Positions 31,682 to 44,017 of a stretch of 64,000 nucleotides of DNA are shown here, piece by piece. The position numbers and the translations under genes were made by a program. The first letter of the stretch is position 1. The number at the start of each line of letters is the position of its first letter. Source of the stretch: Streptomyces europaeiscabiei (GTDB lineage: Bacteria > Actinomycetota > Actinomycetes > Streptomycetales > Streptomycetaceae); contig NZ_CP107841.1 of assembly GCF_036346855.1 (NCBI RefSeq), forward strand, positions 7,196,001 through 7,260,000. The letters are read 5' to 3'. The notes beneath the pieces are model-generated. The model was not told where the DNA came from and did not search any database. It was given only the letters and a program-made list of their open reading frames with translations.

Positions 31682-33121
31682 ATGGAAACACATCCGTTCG
31701 CGGCCGCTCCGGCCGGCGGCCCCGGTCTGGAATCGCTGCGCGTGGAGCCGTTGCTGACCTCGGAGTTCGACGCGGACCCGGGCAGCGTCTACGAGCGACT
31801 GCGGAGCACGTACGGCCCCGTGGCACCGGTGGGGCTGATGGGGGTGCCGGCGTGGCTGGTTCTCGACTACTCAGAGGTGCTGGAGGTGCTGCGCAACGAA
31901 AGTGTCTGGCGGCGCGACATCCGGCACTGGCGGGCCCGGACGGAGGGGCGGCTGCCGAAGGGCTGGCCGCTCCTCGCCGGGTACGAGGTCCGGCAGACCA
32001 TGTTCTTCGACGACGAGGAACACCGGCACGCCCGGCTGAGCCACCACTCGGCGATGCGGCCCTTCCAGGACGGGCACTCGCCCGAGGGCTGGGCACTGCG
32101 CGCGGCCGTCGCGCGGTACGCCGACGAGCTGATCGCCATGCTCGCGGCCGAGTCCGGGACCACCGGCTTCGCCGATCTCGCGGCGCAGTACACCCGGCCA
32201 CTGCTCCTCATGGTCACGACCAAGCTGTTCGGCTGCCCCGTCGAACTCGGCGACGAGATGGTCATGGACCTGTGGCGGATGCTGGACGGCGGGCCGGACG
32301 CGGGGCCGGCGACCGGGCGGGCGCTGGGCGCGATGACCCGGCTGGCGGCGCATCGGCGGGCCCGTCCCGGGGAGGACCTGACCTCCTACATGCTGCTGTC
32401 CGACCCCTCGCTGAGCGACGAACAACTGGGCCGTGAGCTGTTCATGAACGCGGTCTACCTCAACGACATCACCGGGAACATGGTCTGCAACACCCTCCTC
32501 GAGGTGCTGCGGGGCAACGCGACCGTCCGCCGGAGCCTGTCCGACGGGCAGCTCGGGGAGACCGTGAACCGGGCGGCGCTGGTGAATCCGCCGACGGCCA
32601 ACCTGTGCTTCCGGTTCGCGGCGCGTGACGTGCGGCTGGGGAACTACTGGATCCGGGCCGGTGACATCGTGTCGCCGTCCGTCGCGGCCGCGCACCGGGA
32701 TCTGCTGCGGATCGGCCCGTCCCACGTCGTGGAGTCCACCATCAGTACGCGGGCGCATCTTGCGTGGGGGGCCGGGCCCCACCAGTGTCCCAGCGCCGCG
32801 CGTGAGCTCGCGGGGACGATCGTCACGACCGCGGTCGGGCGGATCTTCGACCACTTCGCCCGTGCGGAGCTCACGTTGCCGCCGGATCAGTTGCCGTGGC
32901 GGTCGGGGCCGGTGGTGCGGGGGCTGCGGTTGCTGCCGGTCCGCTATGAGCTCGCCGCGCACAGTGCGGCTCGGGTGCCGGTGGCTCGGCGGGGGGACGA
33001 GGTGGCGCCGCCGGTGGCTCCACCGGCGGCGCCGGGTGCGGAGCCGGTGGGGGAGCGGTCGGGGAGTGGGTTGCTGGGGGCGTTGCGGCGGATGATGTTC
33101 GGGGGGCGCAGGGGCGGCTGA
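31682..33121 (+). CDS. Cytochrome P450, CYP157-like, without the ExxR motif (479 aa)
   Basis: The heme-binding loop HLAWGAGPHQCPSAARELAG gives axial ligand Cys369, and the I-helix reads NAVYLNDITGNMVCN. In the K-helix, where P450s have ExxR three residues before the PP pair, the sequence is RAAL (297-300, in VNRAALVNPP), so both the Glu and the Arg are missing. That absence, the 'GPHQCPS' loop and the long basic C-terminal tail (400-479) fit the CYP157 group of streptomycete conservons. No conservon cvnA-D genes or partner CYP154 are adjacent here. ATG 31682 was chosen because upstream codons lack coding bias. The substrate is unknown. Confidence 0.85.
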   Translation: METHPFAAAPAGGPGLESLRVEPLLTSEFDADPGSVYERLRSTYGPVAPVGLMGVPAWLVLDYSEVLEVLRNESVWRRDIRHWRARTEGRLPKGWPLLAGYEVRQTMFFDDEEHRHARLSHHSAMRPFQDGHSPEGWALRAAVARYADELIAMLAAESGTTGFADLAAQYTRPLLLMVTTKLFGCPVELGDEMVMDLWRMLDGGPDAGPATGRALGAMTRLAAHRRARPGEDLTSYMLLSDPSLSDEQLGRELFMNAVYLNDITGNMVCNTLLEVLRGNATVRRSLSDGQLGETVNRAALVNPPTANLCFRFAARDVRLGNYWIRAGDIVSPSVAAAHRDLLRIGPSHVVESTISTRAHLAWGAGPHQCPSAARELAGTIVTTAVGRIFDHFARAELTLPPDQLPWRSGPVVRGLRLLPVRYELAAHSAARVPVARRGDEVAPPVAPPAAPGAEPVGERSGSGLLGALRRMMFGGRRGG

Positions 33122-33143
33122 CGGCCGCCCGGGTGCCTTTTCC

Positions 33144-33389
33144 GCCCCCGCCGCCCCTACCCGTCCCATCCCAGGGGCTGCGCCCTTCCGACCCCCACCT
33201 GCCGGTCCGTCGTGGTTGCTCGCGCAGTTCCCCGCGCCCCTGAAAGCGAAAAGCACGGGGCGCAGCCCCTGCTTTTCAGGGGCGCGGGGAACTGCGCGAC
33301 CAGCCCCCACCCACCCGCACCTGACAACGCACCCCCGGGGTCGAAGGGGCGCAGCCCCTGGGGATGGGACGGGTAGGGGCGGCGGGGGC
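33144..33389. repeat. Nested 246-bp inverted repeat between P450 and glgB
   Basis: The outer arms 33144-33186 and 33347-33389 are inverse complements with one extra G. The inner arms 33221-33245 and 33274-33298 match perfectly over 25 bp (CGCGCAGTTCCCCGCGCCCC then TGAAA). The innermost hairpin is 33249-33276 (AAAAGCA...GGGGC, GCA, GCCCC...TGCTTTT). It separates two converging genes and can terminate both. It is built from the same sequence family as the copies at 2417, 9914, 27835 and 56926. Confidence 0.9.
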
Positions 33390-33397
33390 GAGGAAAA

Positions 33398-36300
33398 CTA
33401 CGCCGGGCGGAGCCAGAGGGTGGTCAGCGGGGGCAGGGTGACGCGGATGCTGGCCGACTGGGCGTGCCAGGGGTGGGGCTCGGGTTTCACCGGGTCGGGG
33501 GTCGTGGTGTCGGTGCCACCGTAGGCCGCCGCGTCCGTGTTCAGGATCTCGCGCCAGGCCGGGACGTCCTCGGGGACACCCAGCCGATACTCCTCGCGGA
33601 CGACGGGGCTGAAGTTGGAGACGGCCAGCAGCGGCGAGCCGTCCTCCGCGAACCGCAGGAACGCCAGGACGTTGTCGTCCGCGGAGTCGCCCGTGATCCA
33701 GGAGAACCCGGCGGGTCGGGTGTCCTGCTGCCAGAGGGCGGGGGTGTGCCGGTAGGCGCCGTTGAGGTCACGGACGAGGTCCCGTACGCCCCGGTGGTCG
33801 GCCTCGGCACCGTACGCGGGGTCCATGAGCCACCAGTCGGGGCCGTGCGCCTCCGACCACTCCGCGCCCTGCGCGAACTCCTGGCCCATGAAGAGGAGTT
33901 GCTTGCCGGGGTGCGCCCACATGAAGCCGAGATACGCGCGGTGGTTGGCCCGCTGCTGCCACCAGTCGCCCGGCATCTTCGACACCAGTGAGCCCTTGCC
34001 GTGCACGACCTCGTCGTGGGAGATGGGCAGGACGTAGTTCTCGCTGTACGCGTACACCATCGAGAAGGTCATCTCGTGGTGGTGGTGCTTGCGGTGGATG
34101 GGGTCCTTGGCCATGTAGTCCAGCGAGTCGTGCATCCAGCCCATGTTCCACTTCATGCCGAATCCGAGGCCGCCGAAGCCGCCGGGACCGGTGTGGTGGG
34201 TGGCGCGCGTGACGCCGTCCCAGGCCGTGGACTCCTCCGCGATCGTCACGACGCCCGGCACCCGCCGGTACACCGTCGCGTTCATCTCCTGAAGGAAGGC
34301 GACCGCGTCCAGGTTCTCCCGGCCGCCGTGCTCGTTCGGCGTCCACTGGCCCGGCTCACGCGAGTAGTCGAGGTACAGCATCGACGCGACGGCATCCACC
34401 CGCAGCCCGTCGATGTGGTACTCCTCGCACCAGTAGAGGGCGTTCGCCACCAGGAAGTTGCGCACCTCACGACGCCCGTAGTCGAACTCCAGCGTCCCCC
34501 AGTCGGGGTGCGCCGCCCGCTGCGGGTCCTCGTGCTCGTACAGCGGACGCCCGTCGAACTCGGCCAACGCCCAGTCGTCACGCGGGAAGTGGGCCGGCAC
34601 CCAGTCCATCAGGACGCCGATCCCGGCCCCGTGCAGGGCGTCGACCAGGAACTTGAAGTCGTCGGGCGTGCCGAGGCGGGCGGTCGGGGCGTAGAACCCG
34701 GTGACCTGGTAGCCCCAGGAGCCGCCGAAGGGATGCTCGGCGATGGGCAGCAGTTCGACGTGGGTGAAGCCGAGGTCGGAGACGTACGCCGGTAGCTGCT
34801 CGGCGAGTTGCCGGTACGTCAGTCCCGGGCGCCAGGACGGCAGATGCACCTCGTAGACCGAGAACGGTGCCTCGTGCGCGGGGGTCTGCGTCCGCCGGGC
34901 CAGCCACTGCTCGTCGGTCCACTCGTAGTGCGAGGCGTGGATGACGGAGGACGTGTTCGGCGGAACCTCCGTGCGGCGGGCCAGCGGGTCGGCCCGGAGC
35001 GTCTTCGAGCCGTCCGGCCGCGTGATCTCGAACTTGTACAGCTCGCCCTCGCCGATCCCGGGCACGAACAGCTCCCACACACCGGAGGAGCCCAGCGAAC
35101 GCATCGGGTAGCCCGTGGCGTCCCAGAAGTTGAAGGTCCCGGCCAGGCGCACGCCGCGTGCGTTCGGCGCCCACACCGTGAAGCGGGTGCCGGTCACGCC
35201 CTGGTGGGTCATCGGCTCGGCGCCGAGCGCCCGCCACAGCTCCTCGTGCCGCCCCTCACCGATCAGATAGAGGTCCAGCTCGCCGATCGCGGGCAGGAAA
35301 CGGTACGCGTCCTCCGTCTCCTGCTCCGTCCCCTCGTACGAGACCAGCAGGCGGTACCCCTCCGGCACCTCCCGCAGCGGCAGCAGCGCGGAGAAGAACC
35401 CGCCCCCGTCGTCGTGCAGCTCCGCCCGCAGCGACTCCACCGCCACACTCACCCCGAGCGCGTAGGGCCTGAACGCCCGGAACACCACACCCCCGGGCGC
35501 GGGGTGGGCCCCAAGCACCGAGTGCGGCGCGTGATGGGTCCCGTCGAGCAGCCGCTCGCGATCGGCGCCGTCCATCGCGGGGGAGAAGACGGGCTGGGCG
35601 AGGGCGGGTTCGGCACCGGGGATGCCGACCGGCTCGGCGGCGGAGGGCTGGGGCACCGTCGGCCCGGCGGCGTCCTGCTCGGGGACCGACGGCTGGAGGG
35701 CCACCGACTCGGCCGGCACCGGCCCGGCGACGGCCTGCCTGGGCACCACCGGGTCGGGGGCTGTCGGCTCGGCGGCGGCCTGCTTGGGGAGTACCGGTTC
35801 CGGGGGCGGCGCATCGGCGGGCTTCGGCACGGGAGTGGACGTTCCGGCGCCCGGCGGGACGGCAGGGACCAACACCGCCCTCTCCGCCCGTCGCGGCGAC
35901 TTCACGGCCCTCTTCGCGGCGTCGGCCTTCCTGGCGGCGGCCTCGGTGGTCACAGCTTCCTCGGCCACGGTCTTCTTGCCCGCAGCCTTCTTCGCGACGG
36001 TCTTGTTGCCCGCAGCCTTCTTCGCGACGGTCTTGTTGCCCGCAGCCTTCTTCGCGACCGTCTTCTTGACTGCTGACTTCTTCGCGACGCTCTTCCTGAC
36101 AGCCGCGGGTTTCGTGACAGCTGTTTCCGCGACAGCCGTGTCCGTGTCAGCCATGTCCTGCACGGCCGCTTTCGCGACAGCCGTCTTCGCGACCGCTTTC
36201 TTCGCGACAGCCGTCTTCGCGACCGCTTTCTTCGCCACCGCCTTCTTCGCGGCGGACTTCCTGGCGGGGGCCTTCTTGGCGAGGGCCTTCCCGGCCACGC

Positions 36301-36709
36301 CCCCGGCCTCGGCCGACTTCCTCGGTGACGACTTCTTGGCGACCGCCCTGCCCTCGGCAGGCTCCTTCGCCGTCGGTGTCCCCTCGACGGCCTTCTTGAC
36401 CGCCGCCTTGACCTCGGCCGTCTTCCCGACCGTCGACGTCCCGCCGGCCACCTTCTCGGCCGGTGGTGTCTTCTCGGCCGGCTTCCGGCCCCTGGCCGTT
36501 CCCTCGGCAGCCTTGGCCGTGCTCCTGGCCGCCGCGTTCGTCGCCTTCGTCGCCGCCTTTTTCGTCGCCGTCTTCTTCGCTGTCGCCTTCTTCGCCACGG
36601 TTTTCTTCGCGGCCGTCTTCTTCGTGGCCGTCTTCTTCACCGGGGCGGGCCCCTCGGCGGTGGGGCCGGTGTGCTGGGTGCTGTCGTCGGACGGCGGGCG
36701 GGGAGTCAC
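33398..36709 (-). CDS. glgB: Glycogen branching enzyme GlgB with Lys/Ala-rich N-terminal extension (1103 aa)
   Basis: Residues from about 379 onward form a normal GlgB of about 725 aa: two N-terminal beta-sandwich domains, then a GH13 barrel with HFPRDDW, the nucleophile Asp in [16 protein letters not shown], the acid Glu in TIAEESTAW and [13 protein letters not shown]. It cuts alpha-1,4 chains and makes alpha-1,6 branches. Residues 1-280 are Lys/Ala/Thr repeats ([37 protein letters not shown]) like histone-H1 tails, and 281-378 are Pro/Ala/Glu-rich; together they add about 378 residues not needed for catalysis. The only internal Met codons (186 and 379) lack good support as the main start, so I keep the full frame. 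It is the last gene of the glgE-treS-pep2-glgB set, 39 bp after pep2. Confidence 0.93.
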   Translation of the reverse strand: MTPRPPSDDSTQHTGPTAEGPAPVKKTATKKTAAKKTVAKKATAKKTATKKAATKATNAAARSTAKAAEGTARGRKPAEKTPPAEKVAGGTSTVGKTAEVKAAVKKAVEGTPTAKEPAEGRAVAKKSSPRKSAEAGGVAGKALAKKAPARKSAAKKAVAKKAVAKTAVAKKAVAKTAVAKAAVQDMADTDTAVAETAVTKPAAVRKSVAKKSAVKKTVAKKAAGNKTVAKKAAGNKTVAKKAAGKKTVAEEAVTTEAAARKADAAKRAVKSPRRAERAVLVPAVPPGAGTSTPVPKPADAPPPEPVLPKQAAAEPTAPDPVVPRQAVAGPVPAESVALQPSVPEQDAAGPTVPQPSAAEPVGIPGAEPALAQPVFSPAMDGADRERLLDGTHHAPHSVLGAHPAPGGVVFRAFRPYALGVSVAVESLRAELHDDGGGFFSALLPLREVPEGYRLLVSYEGTEQETEDAYRFLPAIGELDLYLIGEGRHEELWRALGAEPMTHQGVTGTRFTVWAPNARGVRLAGTFNFWDATGYPMRSLGSSGVWELFVPGIGEGELYKFEITRPDGSKTLRADPLARRTEVPPNTSSVIHASHYEWTDEQWLARRTQTPAHEAPFSVYEVHLPSWRPGLTYRQLAEQLPAYVSDLGFTHVELLPIAEHPFGGSWGYQVTGFYAPTARLGTPDDFKFLVDALHGAGIGVLMDWVPAHFPRDDWALAEFDGRPLYEHEDPQRAAHPDWGTLEFDYGRREVRNFLVANALYWCEEYHIDGLRVDAVASMLYLDYSREPGQWTPNEHGGRENLDAVAFLQEMNATVYRRVPGVVTIAEESTAWDGVTRATHHTGPGGFGGLGFGMKWNMGWMHDSLDYMAKDPIHRKHHHHEMTFSMVYAYSENYVLPISHDEVVHGKGSLVSKMPGDWWQQRANHRAYLGFMWAHPGKQLLFMGQEFAQGAEWSEAHGPDWWLMDPAYGAEADHRGVRDLVRDLNGAYRHTPALWQQDTRPAGFSWITGDSADDNVLAFLRFAEDGSPLLAVSNFSPVVREEYRLGVPEDVPAWREILNTDAAAYGGTDTTTPDPVKPEPHPWHAQSASIRVTLPPLTTLWLRPA
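35971..36060. repeat. Three near-perfect 30-bp tandem repeats inside glgB
   Basis: Each 30-bp unit encodes a ten-residue Lys/Ala step ([10 protein letters not shown]). The three copies differ at only a few positions, so the basic tail has expanded recently. Similar but older 15-bp steps ([10 protein letters not shown]) lie at 36170-36260. Confidence 0.85.
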
Positions 36710-36748
36710 AGGTACTGCCTCCTCGGCAGGGGCTGGGGTGGGGCGGTG

Positions 36749-38200
36749 TCAGGGGGTGTCGGCGTTGGGGTCCGTGGCCAGCCGGTGGACGGCGGCCAGG
36801 GGCACCGGTAGCCAGTCGGGGCGGTGCCGGGCCTCGTAGAGGACCTCGTACACGGCCTTGTCGGTCTCGTAGGCGCGCAGCAGTACGGGATCCATACGTG
36901 GGTCGGCCCCGGCGACGTCCGCGTAGCCGGAGCAGTACGCGGCCCTGCAGGCGGCCGCCCAGTCGGCGGCCGACGGCTGGAGGGAGTGCGCGGCGTAGTC
37001 GAAGGAGCGGAGCATGCCGGCGACGTCACGGGCGACGGGCTGCGGCATCCGCCGCTCGGCCAGCGGCTTCGACGGCTCGCCCTCGAAATCTATGAGCGAC
37101 CACTCCCCGGAGGGCGAGCGGAGACACTGCCCGAGATGGAGGTCGCCGTGGATGCGCTGGGCGGTCCAGGCACGCCCCTCGGCGGCCAGGTCGGCCAGGG
37201 CTTCGAAGGCCGTGTGCAGACCGGGTGCGTACGGCCGCAGCGCGGGTACGGCCTGCGCGGCGGCCTCCAGGCGTCCGGTCATCCCGTCGACCAGCGACTC
37301 CAGTTGCGCCCGCCCCAGGGTGACCGTGGGCAGGGCCCGCGCCAGCGCGGTGTGCACCTCGGCGGTCGCCCGCCCCAGTGCCCGCGCCTCGGCGGTGAAG
37401 TCCTCGCCCTTGACGAGCATGCTCAGCGCCAGTTCCCAGCCGTCCGCCGCGCCGTGCAGGAACGGCTGGAGGACGCCCAGGACGTGATGGCCGTCGGCGC
37501 CGGCGGTTCGGTCCAGCTCCGCCACCATCCAGGCCACCGGCGCGGGTACCCGGGGGCAGCCCTCGCGGGACAGCTCCATCGGCAGTTCGAGGTCGGGGTT
37601 GTCCCCGGGCACGACCCGGCGGAACAGCTTCAGGATGAACGTATCGCCGTAGACGATCGAGGAGTTGGACTGCTCCGAGGTCACCACACGCGGCACCAGG
37701 CCCTCGGGGATGTCGTGCCGCATGTCCCGCCCGCAGCGCACCTCACCGACCTGCGCCCTGGCCCGCATCGCCTCCAGGAGGACGTCGGCGAGGCGCGGGT
37801 CGTGCAGCGCCTCGTAGACCGTCCGCCCGGCCAGCGGTCCTTCGGCCACATGCCCGATCAGCGCGGGCGCCAGCCATGGCGGCAGCGCCTCGCGTACGCC
37901 GAGCAGCAGTTGGTAGCAGTCGCCGGGGTGGGCCGGGGCGCCCTGGGACGGCACCAGCGGCTGGTGGGCGCGTACGAGGAGATGCAGCAGCCCGGCCTTG
38001 GCGGCGGCCGCCGGCAGCAGTTCGGTGGCCGCCACCAGACTGAATCCGGTGACCGGCCGCCCCTTCCCCGCGAACCAGCGCTGCCGTGGCAGCCACTCCC
38101 GCAGCAGCGGCTCCAGGGAGGTGAGCAGCCCGGGGGCCGGCTCTGTGGCGGGCGGTGGAGCAGGACTTGGCGCGGTGGGGTGCGTGGCAGCTTCCGACAT
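36749..38200 (-). CDS. pep2: Maltokinase Pep2 (Mak)
   Basis: A 483-aa aminoglycoside-phosphotransferase-like kinase that phosphorylates maltose to maltose-1-phosphate with ATP. It shows WLPRQRWFAGKGRPVTG (N-terminal cap), EQSNSSIVYGDTFILKLFRR (nucleotide-binding Lys), HGDLHLGQCLRSPSGEWSLI (catalytic loop HGDLHLGQ) and IDFEGEPSKPLAERR (metal-binding DFE). The first 25 residues are Pro/Ala-rich. It lies between treS and glgB; in mycobacteria Pep2/Mak forms a complex with TreS to channel maltose. The gap to treS contains a strong hairpin. Confidence 0.93.
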   Translation of the reverse strand: MSEAATHPTAPSPAPPPATEPAPGLLTSLEPLLREWLPRQRWFAGKGRPVTGFSLVAATELLPAAAAKAGLLHLLVRAHQPLVPSQGAPAHPGDCYQLLLGVREALPPWLAPALIGHVAEGPLAGRTVYEALHDPRLADVLLEAMRARAQVGEVRCGRDMRHDIPEGLVPRVVTSEQSNSSIVYGDTFILKLFRRVVPGDNPDLELPMELSREGCPRVPAPVAWMVAELDRTAGADGHHVLGVLQPFLHGAADGWELALSMLVKGEDFTAEARALGRATAEVHTALARALPTVTLGRAQLESLVDGMTGRLEAAAQAVPALRPYAPGLHTAFEALADLAAEGRAWTAQRIHGDLHLGQCLRSPSGEWSLIDFEGEPSKPLAERRMPQPVARDVAGMLRSFDYAAHSLQPSAADWAAACRAAYCSGYADVAGADPRMDPVLLRAYETDKAVYEVLYEARHRPDWLPVPLAAVHRLATDPNADTP

Positions 38201-38245
38201 GGCCTCGCGTCCTTTCCCCGGTGGCGGGGTGTTCCTGTCTGCGTG

Positions 38246-38281
38246 CCCCGGGCGGGCTGGGGGAAACCGGCCCGCCCGGGG
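38246..38281 (-). terminator. Intra-operon hairpin between treS and pep2
   Basis: CCCCGGGCGGGC and GCCCGCCCGGGG pair perfectly over 12 bp within the 93-bp gap between the treS stop (38294) and the pep2 start (38200). There is no T-run. It may reduce read-through or stabilise the upstream message, setting the ratio of TreS to Pep2/GlgB. Confidence 0.6.
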
Positions 38282-38293
38282 TTCCGGTCGGGC

Positions 38294-42147
<3,854 letters not shown>

Positions 42148-42293
42148 GACCGCTCCTGTCCGCGTCAACGTGGGTGGGCGGATGAGGGTGTGGGGAGGTG
42201 GGGCCAGCGGGACGTACCGGTGGAGCCTTCCCACACAGTGCGGGTGGGCATTCCGGCACTTTGTTAACTACTCACGCGTATGTCTACACACAA

Positions 42294-42326
42294 GACCGGC
42301 CTCGTCCGAGAGGGGCGAGGCCGGTC
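42294..42326 (-). terminator. Hairpin terminator after the subtilase gene
   Basis: GACCGGCCTCG and CGAGGCCGGTC pair perfectly over 11 bp, with further CC/GG pairing inside. It lies 50 bp past the subtilase stop (42377) and before the glgE promoter region. Confidence 0.8.
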
Positions 42327-42376
42327 ACTGTAGTCGCTCTGGGTAAAGAGCCGTTCACCTGTGGTGTTACGGGCTC

Positions 42377-43609
42377 CTACGAGTTGTCGACGTGGAGAAG
42401 CTTGTTCGGGGAGCCCGGATATTTGTCCTTGACCTTGCCTGAAATCGAACGCTCCACCAGCGCCCTGCCCACGTCGGCCGGTGCCGCCCGTGGATGGTCG
42501 GCCAGATACAGGGCCGCCGCGCCCGCGGCGTGCGGGGAGGCCATGGACGTACCGGAATGGGTCACCTTCCCGGTGTTGCTCCGGTGGGACGCGGAGGTGA
42601 TGGACACACCGGGGGCGAACAGGTCAAGACTCGGGCCCCAGTTCGAGAACGTGGCGCGGACGTCCTTCTTGTCGGTGGCGCCGACCGTGATCGCCTGCTT
42701 GACGCGGGCGGGCGAGTAGAGGCGCGCGGCGAGGCCGTCGTTGCCCGCGGCGACCGTGTACGTGACCCCGGACGCTATGGAGTTGCGTACGGCCGCGTCG
42801 AGCTGGGCGTTGCCGTGCCCGCCCAGGCTCATGTTGGCCACGGCCGGCTTCCTCGCGTGCTTGGTGACCCAGTCGATGCCCGCTATGACCTGGGAGGTCG
42901 TCCCCCCGCCCGCGTCGTCGAGCACGCGTACGGCGACGACCTCGGCCTTCTTGGCGACGCCGTAGGCGGTGCCGGCGACGGTGGCCGCGACATGGGTGCC
43001 GTGTCCGTTGCCGTCCTGTGCGGTCCGGTCGTTCTGGACGAAGTCCCAGCCGTTGGCGGCCCGGCCGCCGAAGTCCTGGTGCGTGGTCCGGATGCCGGTG
43101 TCGATCACGTACACGGTGACGCCCTTGCCCGCCGACTTCGGCCAGGTGTAGCTCTTGTCGAGCGGCAGGTTCGACTGGTCGACGCGGTCCAGGCCCCACG
43201 CGGGCGGGTTGGGCTGCCGACGGCCGGACGCGACCTGGCTGCTGTCGTAGGTGACCTTCGTGTCCTGGACGACCGAGGCCACGCGGGGGTCCGCCGCGAG
43301 ACGCCCGGCCTGTTTCTCGTCGGCCCGCACGGAGTAGCCGTTCAGGGCCGTGCTGTACGTGTGGCGTATTTCCGCCCCGTACTTCGCCGCTATGTCCTTT
43401 CCGGCCTTCGACGGGGCCTTCGTTCCCGCCTTGAGGGTCACCAGGTAACTGCCGTTGACGGAACCGGGACCCCCGGCTCCCTGGACGAGCCCCTCCGCGG
43501 CGGCCTGTGCGGGCAGGGAAATGGCCGAAAGTGCCGCGGCCGTCATGACCGCGGTGAGCCCTCCCGCCCAGCGCGTCCGCCTGATTCTCGCCTCTGCCGG
43601 GTGACGCAT
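42377..43609 (-). CDS. Secreted S8 (subtilisin-like) serine peptidase (410 aa)
   Basis: A signal peptide (RWAGGLTAVMTAAALSAISL then PAQAAAEG) is followed by an I9 propeptide (GSYLVTLKAGTKAPSKAGKD, GYSVRADEKQAGRLAADPRV). The proteinase K-type catalytic domain has YVIDTGIRTTHQDFGGRA (Asp), GNGHGTHVAATVAGTAYG (His), VTYTVAAGNDG (oxyanion Asn) and SGTSMASPHAAGAAAL (Ser). ATG 43609 was chosen for the Arg-rich n-region of the signal and a GGAGGGGG box about 12 nt upstream. It is expected to be exported and self-processed. It lies between glgE and glgP with no evident functional link. Confidence 0.93.
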   Translation of the reverse strand: MRHPAEARIRRTRWAGGLTAVMTAAALSAISLPAQAAAEGLVQGAGGPGSVNGSYLVTLKAGTKAPSKAGKDIAAKYGAEIRHTYSTALNGYSVRADEKQAGRLAADPRVASVVQDTKVTYDSSQVASGRRQPNPPAWGLDRVDQSNLPLDKSYTWPKSAGKGVTVYVIDTGIRTTHQDFGGRAANGWDFVQNDRTAQDGNGHGTHVAATVAGTAYGVAKKAEVVAVRVLDDAGGGTTSQVIAGIDWVTKHARKPAVANMSLGGHGNAQLDAAVRNSIASGVTYTVAAGNDGLAARLYSPARVKQAITVGATDKKDVRATFSNWGPSLDLFAPGVSITSASHRSNTGKVTHSGTSMASPHAAGAAALYLADHPRAAPADVGRALVERSISGKVKDKYPGSPNKLLHVDNS

Positions 43610-44017
43610 GTGTGAGAACCCCCTCCTCGAACCGGCGCACCAACACCAGGGTTCTCCGGAAGCCGGTCGTGGCGGGCTGCCGGAGTGCGCCCGATTCGGC
43701 CGAGGTCGGCCGGTACGCCACCGGGCAGCCTCTCGTGCGGTGTGAAGCACCACAAGGCCGCACGGAGGGGTGTAATCGGCCATATCGCCCGTGGGGTACA
43801 TGTGAAGTTGCGGCGGGGATGCGGCGAATTCAGGACTGAACTCCCCGGGGTGGACTGCCCGGCGGGGCGGCCGGGGTACGGATGCGCCGTAATCGCATAC
43901 CGAGGGACGCCCCGTGGTTGCCGGGCCCCCGCGCCGCTACCGTCAGGGGGTGACGAACGGCGCACAGCGGAGTGCGTCCCCCGGCCCGTACGTCCTGGCG
44001 CGAAGGTGGAACCCTCT
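43610..44017. other. Divergent intergenic region, subtilase/glgP
   Basis: This 408-bp region contains the ribosome site of the subtilase gene (GAGGAGGGGG near 43622-43631 on the minus strand) and the leader of glgP. No gene, strong inverted repeat or repeat copy is evident. Promoters for both genes must lie here, but I cannot single one out. Confidence 0.5.

Noticed and set aside
35971..36060. Tandem repeats as a mobile or non-coding element
   Set aside because: The 30-bp period preserves frame and encodes the Lys/Ala steps of GlgB, so it is an in-gene expansion.
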